Origin: Halomonas halophila
Lineage (GTDB): Bacteria > Pseudomonadota > Gammaproteobacteria > Pseudomonadales > Halomonadaceae
Assembly: GCF_030406665.1 (NCBI RefSeq)
Contig: NZ_CP129121.1
Span: 1,984,001 to 2,048,000 of the forward strand
Reading direction: 5' to 3'
DNA: 64,000 nt
Both the position numbers and the translations under genes were made by a program. The notes beneath the pieces were generated by a model, which saw only the letters and a program-made list of their open reading frames with translations, was not told the origin of the DNA and did not search any database. Below are positions 42,517-51,575 of this stretch, one piece after another (position 1 is the first letter of the stretch; every line of letters starts with the position of its first letter).

Positions 42517-44825
42517 GAGGCCTCCTGCTCTTCGGCGAGAGTCAGCCCGACGCGGCGGGCCAGGTCCACGAAACCGGGGAAGGACGTGGCCACGTTGGCG
42601 CAGTCGTCGATGACGATCTCGCCGGAGGCACGCAGCGCCGCCACGCTGAAGGCCATGGCGATACGGTGGTCGCCGAGGCTGTCGATGCGTCCGCCGCCGT
42701 AGCTCGGGCCGTCGCCGCCCTGCCCTTCGCGACGACCGACGATATCGATGCCGTCTTCATAGAGGCGGTTCTCGACGCCCAGCGCGGAGAGGCCATCGGC
42801 CATGGCCTTGAGGCGGTCGGATTCCTTGACGCGCAGCTCGGCGGCATCGCGCAGCCGGGTGGTGCCCTCGGCGTTGGCGGCGGCGACGAACAGCGCCGGA
42901 AACTCGTCGATGGCCAGCGGCACCTGGTCGACCGGAATGTCGATGCCCTTGAGCGGCGCATAGCGGATGTGCAGGTCGGCGACCGGCTCGCCGCCTACCT
43001 CGCGCTCGTTCTCGAGGCGCAGGTCGGCGCCCATCTGCTTGAGGATGTTGATCACCCCGATGCGGGTCGGATTGGTGCCCACGTGCTCGAGCACCAGATC
43101 GGCCCCCGGCGTGATGGCCGCCGCCACCAGGAAGAAGGTCGCCGAGGAGATGTCCGACGGCACGTCGATCGGCGCCGCGGTCAGGCGACCGCCACCCTGC
43201 AGCCAGCAGGTATCGCCTTCGCGCCCGACTTCATAACCGAACCCGTTGAGCATGCGCTCGGTGTGGTCGCGGGTCGGCGCCGGCTCGCGCACCCGGGTCT
43301 CGCCCTCGGCGTAGAGTCCGGCCAGCAGCAGACAGGACTTCACCTGGGCGCTGGCCATCGGCATGTCGTAGTCGATGCCCTTGAGCGGCTGGCCGCCCTT
43401 GATCTTCATCGGTGGGCGACCGCCCTCGGCGGTCTCGATCACCGCGCCCATCTCGCGCAGCGGATCGGCCACGCGCCCCATGGGGCGCTTGGTCAGCGAG
43501 TGGTCGCCGGTCAGCTCGGTGTCGAACGACTGGCCGGCCAGCAGCCCGGCGAACAGGCGCATGGCCGTGCCGGCATTACCCACGTAGAGCGGTCCCGCCG
43601 GCGCCTTGAGGCCGTGCAGGCCGACGCCGTGAACGGTGACGCGCCCCTGGTGCGGCCCTTCGATGGCCACGCCCATCTCGCGGAACGCCTGCAGGGTGGC
43701 CAGGCTGTCCTCGCCTTCCAGGAAGCCGGAGACCTCGGTCACGCCCTCGGCCAGGGCGCCGAGCATGATCGAGCGGTGGGAGATCGACTTGTCGCCGGGC
43801 ACGCGGATGCGCCCGGTCACGCCGCCACCGGGGCTGACCCGGTAGCGCAGCTGGTCTTGTGCTTGCATCTGGTATTCCGCCTGGTAACTGGTCTGGTTAA
43901 GCAGGGAATCGAAGTAGTGCCGGGCATGACTGGCGCGATCGAAGGTCGCCAGCATGGCATCGGTGTCGCCGCCCTCGACCGCCTCGCGCAGCCGGGCCAC
44001 ACCGGCCTCGAAGTCGTCGAGGGCATGCAGCACGGCGTCGCGATTGGCGACGAAGATATCGCGCCACATCACCGGGTCGCTGCCGGCGATGCGGGTGAAG
44101 TCGCGAAAGCCGCCGGCGGCGTAGCGAAAGATGTCGAGACGCTCGTCCTGGCGTGCCAAGGTATCCACCAGCGAGAAGGCCAGCAGGTGCGGCAGATGAC
44201 TGGTGCGGGCCAGCACCTCGTCGTGGCGCGCCACGTCCATCTCCAGCACCTCGGCGCCGGCGGCCTCCCACAACGTGCGCACCTTGCCCAGCGCCTCGGG
44301 ATCGGTGCTCGGCTCGGGCGTCAGGATCACCTTGTGGCCGACATAGAGCCCGGGGTTGGCCGCCGCCACGCCGCTCTTCTCGGAGCCGGCGATGGGATGG
44401 CCCAGCACCAGGCTCGCCGGCATGCCGCCAAACACCTCCACGGCCGCCTCACGGATGGCGCCCTTGGTGCTGCCCACGTCGGTGATCACCAGGCCTTGCT
44501 CGACGGCGCCGGCCGCGGCGAGCTCGCCCATCACCTGGCGCATGGCCAGCACCGGCACCGCGAGCACCACCAGGTCGACGTCCTCGAGCAGCGAGGCCAG
44601 CCGAGTGTCACCGCGGTCGATCAGCCCCATCTCGATGCCTCGAGCGATCTCGTCGGCGTCGGGATCGCAGGCCAGGATCTCGGCACGCTTTTCAGCGGCC
44701 CCGAAGCCGGCCGCGCCTTTCTCAGACGCCCCGAAGCCGGCGGCACGGAGCGCGGCGGCGAGCGACCCGCCGATCAGCCCGAGGCCGACGATCAGCAGCC
44801 GGGAGGGCATTGCCTTCTGCTGCAT
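42513..44825 (-). CDS. Fused prephenate dehydrogenase and EPSP synthase
   Basis: The 770-residue protein joins TyrA (about residues 1-310) and AroA (about 330-770). The TyrA part has LLIVGLGLIGGSLAAALRAA, DVGSTKGAIREAA, LVLGHPIAGSEKSGVAAANP and a helical dimerisation domain. The AroA part has PGDKSISHRSIMLGALAEG, the LYVGNAGTAMRLFAGLLAGQ glyphosate/PEP loop region, RPMGRVADPLREMGA, and LRVKESDRLKAMADGLSALG. Both are aromatic amino-acid enzymes, the first for tyrosine, the second for chorismate. The fusion is known in pseudomonads and relatives. Between the first two strands of the TyrA Rossmann fold is a 10-residue tandem duplication (AAGFGASEKG, AAGFGAAEKR). Confidence 0.95.
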   Translation of the reverse strand: MQQKAMPSRLLIVGLGLIGGSLAAALRAAGFGASEKGAAGFGAAEKRAEILACDPDADEIARGIEMGLIDRGDTRLASLLEDVDLVVLAVPVLAMRQVMGELAAAGAVEQGLVITDVGSTKGAIREAAVEVFGGMPASLVLGHPIAGSEKSGVAAANPGLYVGHKVILTPEPSTDPEALGKVRTLWEAAGAEVLEMDVARHDEVLARTSHLPHLLAFSLVDTLARQDERLDIFRYAAGGFRDFTRIAGSDPVMWRDIFVANRDAVLHALDDFEAGVARLREAVEGGDTDAMLATFDRASHARHYFDSLLNQTSYQAEYQMQAQDQLRYRVSPGGGVTGRIRVPGDKSISHRSIMLGALAEGVTEVSGFLEGEDSLATLQAFREMGVAIEGPHQGRVTVHGVGLHGLKAPAGPLYVGNAGTAMRLFAGLLAGQSFDTELTGDHSLTKRPMGRVADPLREMGAVIETAEGGRPPMKIKGGQPLKGIDYDMPMASAQVKSCLLLAGLYAEGETRVREPAPTRDHTERMLNGFGYEVGREGDTCWLQGGGRLTAAPIDVPSDISSATFFLVAAAITPGADLVLEHVGTNPTRIGVINILKQMGADLRLENEREVGGEPVADLHIRYAPLKGIDIPVDQVPLAIDEFPALFVAAANAEGTTRLRDAAELRVKESDRLKAMADGLSALGVENRLYEDGIDIVGRREGQGGDGPSYGGGRIDSLGDHRIAMAFSVAALRASGEIVIDDCANVATSFPGFVDLARRVGLTLAEEQEAS
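44685..44744. repeat. 30-bp tandem duplication within the TyrA domain
   Basis: Two diverged 30-bp copies (44685-44714, 44715-44744) encode AAGFGAAEKR and AAGFGASEKG in minus-strand order. They extend the loop after the NAD-binding glycine helix. Confidence 0.75.
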
Positions 44826-44826
44826 C

Positions 44827-45918
44827 CTAGAGCACGCCCTGGGGGTAGGAGCCCAGGATCTTGAGCTCGGCGGCGCGCAGGCGCACTTCCTCGAGCACCG
44901 CGGCGACGCGGGGCTCGTCGCGATGGCCCTTGAAGTCGATGAAGAACACGTAGTTCCACACGCCGCTGCGCGACGGACGCGTCTCGAGGCGGGTCATGTC
45001 GATCTGGTGGCGGTGGAACGGCTCGAGCAGGTCGTGCAGGGCGCCGGGCTGGTTGCGCATGGCGACCACGATGGAGGTCTTGTCCTCGCCGGACATCGGC
45101 ACCGGCTGATTGCCGATGATCAAAAAGCGCGTGGAGTTGTCCGGGCGATCCTCGATCTTCTCGGCCAGTCGCGTCAGGCCATAGAGCTTGGCGGCCATGT
45201 CGCCGGCGATGGCGGCGCTGTGCCACTCGGTCTTCACCAGGCGTGCGGCCTCGGCGTTGGAGGATACCGGAATACGTTCGGCGTGGGGGTAGTGGGCATC
45301 CAGCCACTTGCGACACTGGGCGAAGGATTGCGGGTGCGAGTAGATCCGCGAGACCTTGTCGCGACGCGTGGTGTCGGCCACCAGCAGGTGATGGTGAATG
45401 CGCAGCACCACCTCGCCGCAGATACCCATGCCGGAGTCCATGAAGGAGTCCAGGGTATGGTTGATCACGCCCTCGGTGGAATTCTCCACCGGCACCACAC
45501 CGTAGTTCACCGCGCCGGCCTCGACCTCGCGGAACACCTCGTCGATCGCCGCCATCGGCAGGCTCACCGCGCTCTCGCCGAAGTGCTTGAGCGCGGCCTG
45601 CTGTGTGAAGGTGCCTTCGGGGCCCAGGTAGGCGACCTTGACCGGCTGCTCGAGCGCCAGGCAGGCGGACATGATCTCGCGGAAAAGGCGCGCCATTTCC
45701 TCGCCGTCGAGGGGCCCGGGGTTGAGCTCCATGATCCGGCGCAGCACCTGGGCCTCGCGCTCGGGCCGATAGAACACGGCCTTGGGGTCGCCCTGGGTCT
45801 TGACCTCGGCGACGCGACGGGCGCACTCGGCTCGCTCGCTGATCAGACGCAGGATGTCGGTGTCCAGCTCGTCGATCCGCTGCCGCAGCGAATCGAGATT
45901 GATGGGGGCATCACTCAT
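44827..45918 (-). CDS. pheA: Chorismate mutase / prephenate dehydratase (P-protein)
   Basis: Makes phenylpyruvate for phenylalanine. The 363-residue protein has an AroQ-type mutase domain at the N-terminus (LDSLRQRIDELDTDILRLIS), the dehydratase domain with KVAYLGPEGTFTQQAALKHF, YGVVPVENSTEGVINHTLDS and STRFLIIGNQPV, and a C-terminal ACT domain (ALHDLLEPF, TRLETRPSRSGVWNYVFFID) for feedback control. I start at ATG 45918 with AAGGGA upstream. The tyrA-aroA gene follows directly. A hisC-type aminotransferase, common between these two in pseudomonads, is absent. Confidence 0.95.
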   Translation of the reverse strand: MSDAPINLDSLRQRIDELDTDILRLISERAECARRVAEVKTQGDPKAVFYRPEREAQVLRRIMELNPGPLDGEEMARLFREIMSACLALEQPVKVAYLGPEGTFTQQAALKHFGESAVSLPMAAIDEVFREVEAGAVNYGVVPVENSTEGVINHTLDSFMDSGMGICGEVVLRIHHHLLVADTTRRDKVSRIYSHPQSFAQCRKWLDAHYPHAERIPVSSNAEAARLVKTEWHSAAIAGDMAAKLYGLTRLAEKIEDRPDNSTRFLIIGNQPVPMSGEDKTSIVVAMRNQPGALHDLLEPFHRHQIDMTRLETRPSRSGVWNYVFFIDFKGHRDEPRVAAVLEEVRLRAAELKILGSYPQGVL

Positions 45919-46009
45919 CGGTGGTTCCCTTTGTCTCGGGGCCACGCCCCGTTGTCATACGGAGATATCAGGCGCGAGGGCGGGCGCCGCATGGACGCCC
46001 GCCCCCACC

Positions 46010-47113
46010 TCACCCGTTGCGTCGTTCGAAGTCGGCCATGAAGTCGATCAGGGCGTCCACGGCGGCCTCGGGCACGGCATTGTAGAGACTGGCCCGCATG
46101 CCGCCGACGCTGCGGTGGCCCTTGAGGTTCAGCAGTCCCGCATGTTCCGATTCCGCCAGGAAGGCCTTGTCGAGCCGGTCGTCGGCGAGCACGAACGGCA
46201 CGTTCATCCGCGAGCGATTGGCCCGGGCGATTGGGTTCGAGTAGAAGTCGCTGCCGTCGATAGCGGCGTAGAGCTTCTCGGCCTTGCGCGCGTTGAGGGC
46301 ATCCATGGCCGCCAGGCCACCGATGTCGTGCTTGAGCCACTGGAACACCAGACCGGCCAGGTACCAGCCGTAGGTCGCCGGGGTGTTGACCATGGAGCCC
46401 GCCTCGGCCTGTGCCTTGTAGCCCATCAGGCTCGGCATCTCGGCGCAGGCCTGGTCGAGCAGGTCGTCGCGCACGATCACCAGCGTCAGGCCCGCCGGGC
46501 CGATGTTCTTCTGGGCACCGGCATAGATGACGCCGAACCGCGAGACATCGAGCGGCCCGGACAGGATGCTCGACGACATGTCGCACACCAGCGGCACCTC
46601 GGTGCCGTCCGGGCGCACCGCTTGCGGCACGTAATCGAACTCGATACCGCCGATGGTCTCGTTGGCGGTGTAGTGCAGATAGGCGGCGTCATCGGTCAGC
46701 GCGATATCGGCCTGGCGTGGCACGGCGCTGTGGCCGTTCGCCTCACTGGAGGCCACCACCGGCGCCGCACCGAACAGGTGACGCGCCTCGGCGATGGCCT
46801 TCTTGCCCCAGATCCCGGTATGCAAGAAATTGGCGCTGCCGCCCCGGCCCAGCAGGTTGAAGGGCACGGAAGCGAACTGCAGCGTCGCCCCGCCCTGGGT
46901 GAACAGCACCCGGTAGTTGTCGGGAATCGCCAGCAGCTCGCGCAGGTCGCGCTCGGCCTGCTCGGCGATGGCCACGAACTCGGCGGAGCGATGGCTCATC
47001 TCCATCACCGAGAGACCGCGCCCCTGGTAGTCCAGCAGCTCGTCTCGGGCACGTTCCAGCACCGGTTGCGGCAAGGCAGCAGGGCCGGCGCAGAAATTGA
47101 AATGGCGTGTCAT
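46010..47113 (-). CDS. serC: Phosphoserine aminotransferase
   Basis: PLP enzyme for serine and pyridoxine synthesis. The 367-residue protein has FNFCAGPAALPQPVLERA at the start, LLDYQGRGLSVMEMSHRS, LFTQGGATLQFASVPFNLLG, CDMSSSILSGPLDVSRFGVI and the PLP lysine in IYAGAQKNIGPAGLTLVIV, then KGHRSVGGMRASLYNAVPE. Length matches the family. It lies 23 bases after gyrA and about 90 bases before pheA. Confidence 0.97.
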   Translation of the reverse strand: MTRHFNFCAGPAALPQPVLERARDELLDYQGRGLSVMEMSHRSAEFVAIAEQAERDLRELLAIPDNYRVLFTQGGATLQFASVPFNLLGRGGSANFLHTGIWGKKAIAEARHLFGAAPVVASSEANGHSAVPRQADIALTDDAAYLHYTANETIGGIEFDYVPQAVRPDGTEVPLVCDMSSSILSGPLDVSRFGVIYAGAQKNIGPAGLTLVIVRDDLLDQACAEMPSLMGYKAQAEAGSMVNTPATYGWYLAGLVFQWLKHDIGGLAAMDALNARKAEKLYAAIDGSDFYSNPIARANRSRMNVPFVLADDRLDKAFLAESEHAGLLNLKGHRSVGGMRASLYNAVPEAAVDALIDFMADFERRNG

Positions 47114-47136
47114 CAGCGTTGTCGTTCCGTTAGCTA

Positions 47137-49839
47137 TTACTGCTCGTCGTCCGCGGCCGACGGCTCACCGCCGGCCTCGGCATCGGGGGCGCCGCTCTCG
47201 TCACCCTCTGCGTCCTCGGCGGGCGCCGCGTCTTCCTCGGGCTCGTCGATGCGCACCGTCTTGACCAGTGACTCGGCCTCGCCCAGGCGAATCAGCATCA
47301 CACCCTGGGTGTTACGCGAGCTGATCGACACCTCGTCGACGCGGGTCCGCACCAGGGTGCCCCGGTCGGTGATCAGCATCATCTCGTCGGCACCGTAGAC
47401 CTGCATCGCCGCCACCAGGGCGCCGTTGCGCTCGCTGGTCTGCATGGCGATCACGCCCTGGCCGCCGCGGCCACGCAGCGGGAATTCCTCGAGGCGGGAC
47501 CGCTTGCCGTAGCCGTTCTCGCTGGCGGTGAGGATGTAGATCTGGCCGCCGTTGCCATTGACGTCCTCGACGCTATCGACCGACGCGTCCTCGCCCTCGG
47601 TGTCGATCCGCTGGCTCTGCGGAATGATCAGGCTGATCACCTCGGCGCCGCCCTGCAGCTTCATGCCACGCACGCCGCGGGCAGTGCGGCCCATGGCGCG
47701 CACGTCGTTTTCCTCGAAGCGGATTGCCTTGCCGTTGGACGACAGCAGCATGGCGTGGTCCGAACCGCTGGTGATGGCGGCACCGACCAGGCGGTCGTCT
47801 TCTTCCAGCTCGATGGCGATCAGGCCCACGCTGCGCGGCCGGGAGAACTGTTCCAGGCTGGTGCGCTTGACGGTGCCCTTGGCGGTGGCGAAGAAGATGT
47901 AGCTTTCGGGATCGTACTCGCGCACCGGCAGGATGGCGTTGATCGACTCGCCCTCGTCCAGCGGCAGCAGGTTGACCAGCGGCTTGCCGCGCGAGCCGCG
48001 GCTGGCCGCCGGCATCTCGTAGACCTTGAGCCAGTAGACCTTGCCGCGGTTGGAGAACAACAGCACGGTGTCGTGGGTCGAGGCCACCAGCAGATGCTCG
48101 ATGACATCCTCGTCCTTCATCGAGGTGGCGGACTTGCCGCGGCCGCCGCGACGCTGGGCCTGGTAGTCGGACAGCGGCTGGGTCTTGGCGTAGCCGGAGC
48201 GGGACACGGTGACCACCATGTCTTCCTCGGCGATCAAATCCTCGATGGACAGGTCGAGATGGCTGGCCTGAATCTCGGTGCGACGCGCCTCGCCGAACTG
48301 ATCGCGCACGGCGACGAGCTCCTCGCGGATCACTTCCAGCAGGCGCTCGGCGCTGGCCAGGATCTCGGTGAGCTCGGCGATCCGCTCGAGGATCTTCAGG
48401 TACTCGTCGAGCAGCTTCTCGGTCTCGAGGCCGGTCAGGCGATGCAGGCGCAGTTCGAGGATCGCCTGGGCCTGGGCCGGCGAGAGGCGATACTCGGTGG
48501 CCGCGTCGTTGAGGCCGAACCCTTCCTCCAGGTCCTCGGGCTTGCAGGAGTGGGCGCCGGCCCGCTCGAGCATGCCGGTGACCTGACCCGGCGACCAGCT
48601 GCGGCCGAGCAGCTTCTCCTTGGCCTCGGCGGCGTTCGGCGAGGCCTTGATCAGCTCGATCACCTCGTCGATGTTGGAGATCGCGACGGTCAGACCTTCG
48701 AGGATATGACCCCGCTCGCGGGCCTTCTTGAGCTCGAACAGGGTGCGCCGGGTGACCACCTCGCGGCGGTGGCGGATGAAGGCCTCGAGCACTTCCTTGA
48801 GATTGTGCGTGCGCGGCTCGCCGCCCTCGAGGGCGACCATGTTGATGCCGAAGACGTTCTGCAGCTGGGTCTGGGCGAAGAGGTTGTTGACCACCACCTC
48901 GCCGGACTCGCCGCGCTTGACCTCGATGACGACGCGCAGGCCGTCCTTGTCGGACTCGTCGCGCAGCTCGGCGATGCCGTCGATGCGCTTGTCCTTGACC
49001 AGCTCGGCGATCTTCTCGATCAGCCGCGCCTTGTTCACCTGGTACGGCAGCTCGGTGACGATGATGTGATCGCGACCGGTCTTGTCGTCATGCTCGATGG
49101 TATGGCGGGCGCGCACGTAGATGCGCCCGCGGCCGGTGCGATAGGCCTCGAGGATGCCAGCGCGGCCATTGATGATGCCGCCGGTAGGAAAGTCCGGACC
49201 GGGGATGTACTCCATCAGGTCGTCGACCGTCAGGGTGTGATCGTCGATCAGCGCCAGGCAGCCGTCGATCACCTCGGTCATGTTGTGCGGCGGGATGTTG
49301 GTCGCCATGCCCACGGCGATGCCCGAGGAGCCGTTGACCAGCAGGTTCGGCACCTTGGTCGGCAGCACGTCGGGGATGCGCTCGGTGCCGTCGTAGTTGT
49401 CGACCCAGTCGACCGTGTCCTTCTCGAGGTCAGCCATCAGCTCGTGGGCGAGCCGGGCCATGCGCACCTCGGTGTAACGCATCGCGGCGGCGTTGTCGCC
49501 ATCGATGGAACCGAAGTTGCCCTGGCCGTCCACCAGCACGTGGCGCATGGAGAAGTCCTGGGCCATGCGCACGATAGTGTCGTAGACGGCGCTGTCACCG
49601 TGAGGGTGGTACTTACCGATGACATCGCCGACGACGCGCGCCGACTTCTTGTACGGCTTGTTCCAGTCGTTGCCCAGCTCGTGCATGGCGTACAGCACAC
49701 GGCGGTGGACCGGCTTCAGGCCATCGCGCACGTCGGGCAGCGCACGGCCGATGATCACGCTCATCGCGTAATCGAGGTACGACTGCTTGAGCTCGTCCTC
49801 GATGTTGACTGGCAGAATCTCTCTGGCGATGTCACCCAT
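47137..49839 (-). CDS. gyrA: DNA gyrase subunit A
   Basis: Breaks and rejoins DNA to introduce negative supercoils. With ATG 49839 the protein is 900 residues and its numbering matches E. coli: HPHGDSAVYDT places Ser83 and Asp87, the wild-type residues of the quinolone-resistance region. The catalytic Tyr is in AAAMRYTEVRM (about 122). The GyrA box QRRGGRG opens the C-terminal beta-pinwheel. The tail is strongly acidic (EPEEDAAPAEDAEGDES and on), which in other gyrases tunes wrapping. The frame extends seven codons upstream but those lack support. Confidence 0.98.
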   Translation of the reverse strand: MGDIAREILPVNIEDELKQSYLDYAMSVIIGRALPDVRDGLKPVHRRVLYAMHELGNDWNKPYKKSARVVGDVIGKYHPHGDSAVYDTIVRMAQDFSMRHVLVDGQGNFGSIDGDNAAAMRYTEVRMARLAHELMADLEKDTVDWVDNYDGTERIPDVLPTKVPNLLVNGSSGIAVGMATNIPPHNMTEVIDGCLALIDDHTLTVDDLMEYIPGPDFPTGGIINGRAGILEAYRTGRGRIYVRARHTIEHDDKTGRDHIIVTELPYQVNKARLIEKIAELVKDKRIDGIAELRDESDKDGLRVVIEVKRGESGEVVVNNLFAQTQLQNVFGINMVALEGGEPRTHNLKEVLEAFIRHRREVVTRRTLFELKKARERGHILEGLTVAISNIDEVIELIKASPNAAEAKEKLLGRSWSPGQVTGMLERAGAHSCKPEDLEEGFGLNDAATEYRLSPAQAQAILELRLHRLTGLETEKLLDEYLKILERIAELTEILASAERLLEVIREELVAVRDQFGEARRTEIQASHLDLSIEDLIAEEDMVVTVSRSGYAKTQPLSDYQAQRRGGRGKSATSMKDEDVIEHLLVASTHDTVLLFSNRGKVYWLKVYEMPAASRGSRGKPLVNLLPLDEGESINAILPVREYDPESYIFFATAKGTVKRTSLEQFSRPRSVGLIAIELEEDDRLVGAAITSGSDHAMLLSSNGKAIRFEENDVRAMGRTARGVRGMKLQGGAEVISLIIPQSQRIDTEGEDASVDSVEDVNGNGGQIYILTASENGYGKRSRLEEFPLRGRGGQGVIAMQTSERNGALVAAMQVYGADEMMLITDRGTLVRTRVDEVSISSRNTQGVMLIRLGEAESLVKTVRIDEPEEDAAPAEDAEGDESGAPDAEAGGEPSAADDEQ

Positions 49840-49871
49840 GGGTCGTCGAATCCTTTGCACTGCAAGAGGTT

Positions 49872-49902
49872 GGCGCGCCGTCTGGCCGTGAGACGGCGCG
49901 CC
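49872..49902. repeat. Perfect 12-bp-arm hairpin upstream of gyrA
   Basis: GGCGCGCCGTCT and AGACGGCGCGCC flank a 7-base loop, 33 bases before the gyrA ATG. There is no T-tract. It may lie in the gyrA leader or end the thioesterase transcript. Confidence 0.6.
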
Positions 49903-50044
49903 ATTTCAGCCGAGCATCATACCACTCCGGGCGCCGCAAAGCAGCGGTCTGACGGGCCATCGCCGTTCACGGCGTCCTGGCATGCCGCGACGGCGATACC
50001 CCGCCAGAGGAGACGCTGACGCCTTCTCGTGCCGCCGCGGCACC

Positions 50045-50464
50045 TCATTCGACAACCAGCGGCGCCAGAGCCTCGTACAAATCGCCGCTGATGCTCACCG
50101 CCTTGTTGGTGGCCACGTCCAGCAGCACGAAGGTGATGTCGGCGCTGGCCACGGTCTTGCCATCACGCGCCCGGCGCACGTCCTGGTGCATGCGGGCACT
50201 GCGGCTGCCAAGCTCGGCCAGGCCGGTGACGACCTCGAGCTCGTCGCCGGCCGTGGCGGCACGCCGGTAGTCGATGTTGAGATTGACGACGACGAAGGCC
50301 ACCTCCCCCCGGCGAACCACCTCGCCGAGCGCCGGGCGCTCGTCGAAGAAGCTCCAGCGCCCCTCCTCGAGGAATTCCAGATAGCGGGCGTTGTTGACGT
50401 GGCCGTAGCCGTCCAGGTGGTAGCCGCGAACGCGCAGCGAAATGGTGGAACGACGATCAGCCAT
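50045..50464 (-). CDS. 4HBT hot-dog acyl-CoA thioesterase
   Basis: The 139-residue protein is a single hot-dog domain with DGYGHVNNARYLEFLEEGRW (active-site Asp and helix) and VVVNLNIDYRRAATAGDELE, the YbgC/FadM-like pattern. It probably hydrolyses an acyl-CoA; the substrate is unknown. It sits upstream of gyrA on the same strand with a 205-base gap and is divergent from rdgC. Confidence 0.85.
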   Translation of the reverse strand: MADRRSTISLRVRGYHLDGYGHVNNARYLEFLEEGRWSFFDERPALGEVVRRGEVAFVVVNLNIDYRRAATAGDELEVVTGLAELGSRSARMHQDVRRARDGKTVASADITFVLLDVATNKAVSISGDLYEALAPLVVE

Positions 50465-50623
50465 GAGAATCTCCCGGGACCATGAAAGAAGGAAAACCGA
50501 TTCTAGTCAGGCCCGCCGCCGACATTCAAACAGCAGTTTGAAGCCGATGCCGTTCGCGTGCTGGCACCCCCGTTCCCCATTCGCCATAATGTGCCTCCTT
50601 TTCGCCCAGGAAACGCTTCATTC

Positions 50624-51556
50624 ATGTGGTTCAAGCACTTGCATCTCTATCGCCTGCACGACGCGCCCGAGCTGGACGCCGCCCGCCTCGAGGAAGCGCT
50701 CGGCGAGCAGGCGTTTCGCCCGCTGGGCGGCAGTGAGGCGCGCCGCCTCGGCTGGTGCGCCCCCGCCGGACGGGCCGGCACTCAGCTGCTCCACGAGCTG
50801 CAGGGCCAGCGCCTGATCACCGCCCTGCGCCAGGAACGCCTGCTGCCGGCCGCCGTGGTCAAGGAAGAGCTGGAGGAGCGCGTCGAGGCGATCGAGGTCG
50901 CCGAGAGCCGCAAGCTGCGCCGCCAGGAAAAGCTCACGCTCAAGGAGCAGGTCTACGAGGAACTGCTGCCTCGAGCCTTCGTTCGCAGCCAGAAGGTCGA
51001 CCTGTGGTGGGACACCCGCCGCGGCCTGATCGCCGTCAATACCAGCAGCCGCAAGCGCGCCGAGGAGCTGCTCGATCTGCTGCGCGAGACGCTGGGCAGC
51101 CTCAAGGTCACGCCACTGGCCAGCCAGACCCTGCCGATGCGCGCCATGACCACCTGGCTCGGCGATGCCGCCTCCCGGCCCGAGGACATGGCACTCGGCG
51201 ACCAGGTCGAGCTCAAGGCCAAGGGCGACGACGGCGTGCTGCGGGCCCGCCAGGTCGACCTCGACAGCGACGAGATCCAGCAGCTGCTGGAGAGCGGCCG
51301 CCAGGCCAGCAAGATGGCGCTGGGCCTGGAGGGCCGGCTGACCTTCGTGCTCCACGACGACCTGGCGGTCAAGTCGCTGCGCTTCGACGACGCCCTGATC
51401 GACGAGGCCGGCCAGACCGACGACGGCGACGACGCCCTGGTGCGACTGGAAACCGATTTCATGCTGATGACCCAGGCGCTGGCCGACGGCATCGAGCGCC
51501 TGCTGGCCTGGCTGGGCGGCGAAGCCCAGGCCGGCCAGGCCACCCCTTCCGCCTGA
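50624..51556 (+). CDS. rdgC: Recombination-associated protein RdgC
   Basis: Ring-shaped dsDNA-binding protein that restrains RecA. The 310-residue protein begins MWFKHLHLYRLHD, then KEELEERVEAIEVAESRKL, LLPRAFVRSQKVDLWWDTRR, and LALGDQVELKAK-type and LALGLEGRLTFVLHDDLAVK-type segments near the C-terminal gate, followed by the VRLETDFMLMTQAL end. Length agrees with E. coli RdgC (303). I start at ATG 50624 with AGGAAA upstream; the frame runs up to 50558. Confidence 0.93.
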   Translation: MWFKHLHLYRLHDAPELDAARLEEALGEQAFRPLGGSEARRLGWCAPAGRAGTQLLHELQGQRLITALRQERLLPAAVVKEELEERVEAIEVAESRKLRRQEKLTLKEQVYEELLPRAFVRSQKVDLWWDTRRGLIAVNTSSRKRAEELLDLLRETLGSLKVTPLASQTLPMRAMTTWLGDAASRPEDMALGDQVELKAKGDDGVLRARQVDLDSDEIQQLLESGRQASKMALGLEGRLTFVLHDDLAVKSLRFDDALIDEAGQTDDGDDALVRLETDFMLMTQALADGIERLLAWLGGEAQAGQATPSA

Positions 51557-51575
51557 CCGACACGGCCCCGCGCTC

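Noticed and set aside
42666..44864. 732-residue plus-strand open frame opposite tyrA-aroA
   Set aside because: Antisense shadow; no motif, and the opposite strand encodes two well-known enzymes.
47755..50019. Long plus-strand open frame opposite gyrA
   Set aside because: High-GC codon use leaves antisense frames open. gyrA on the other strand is unambiguous.
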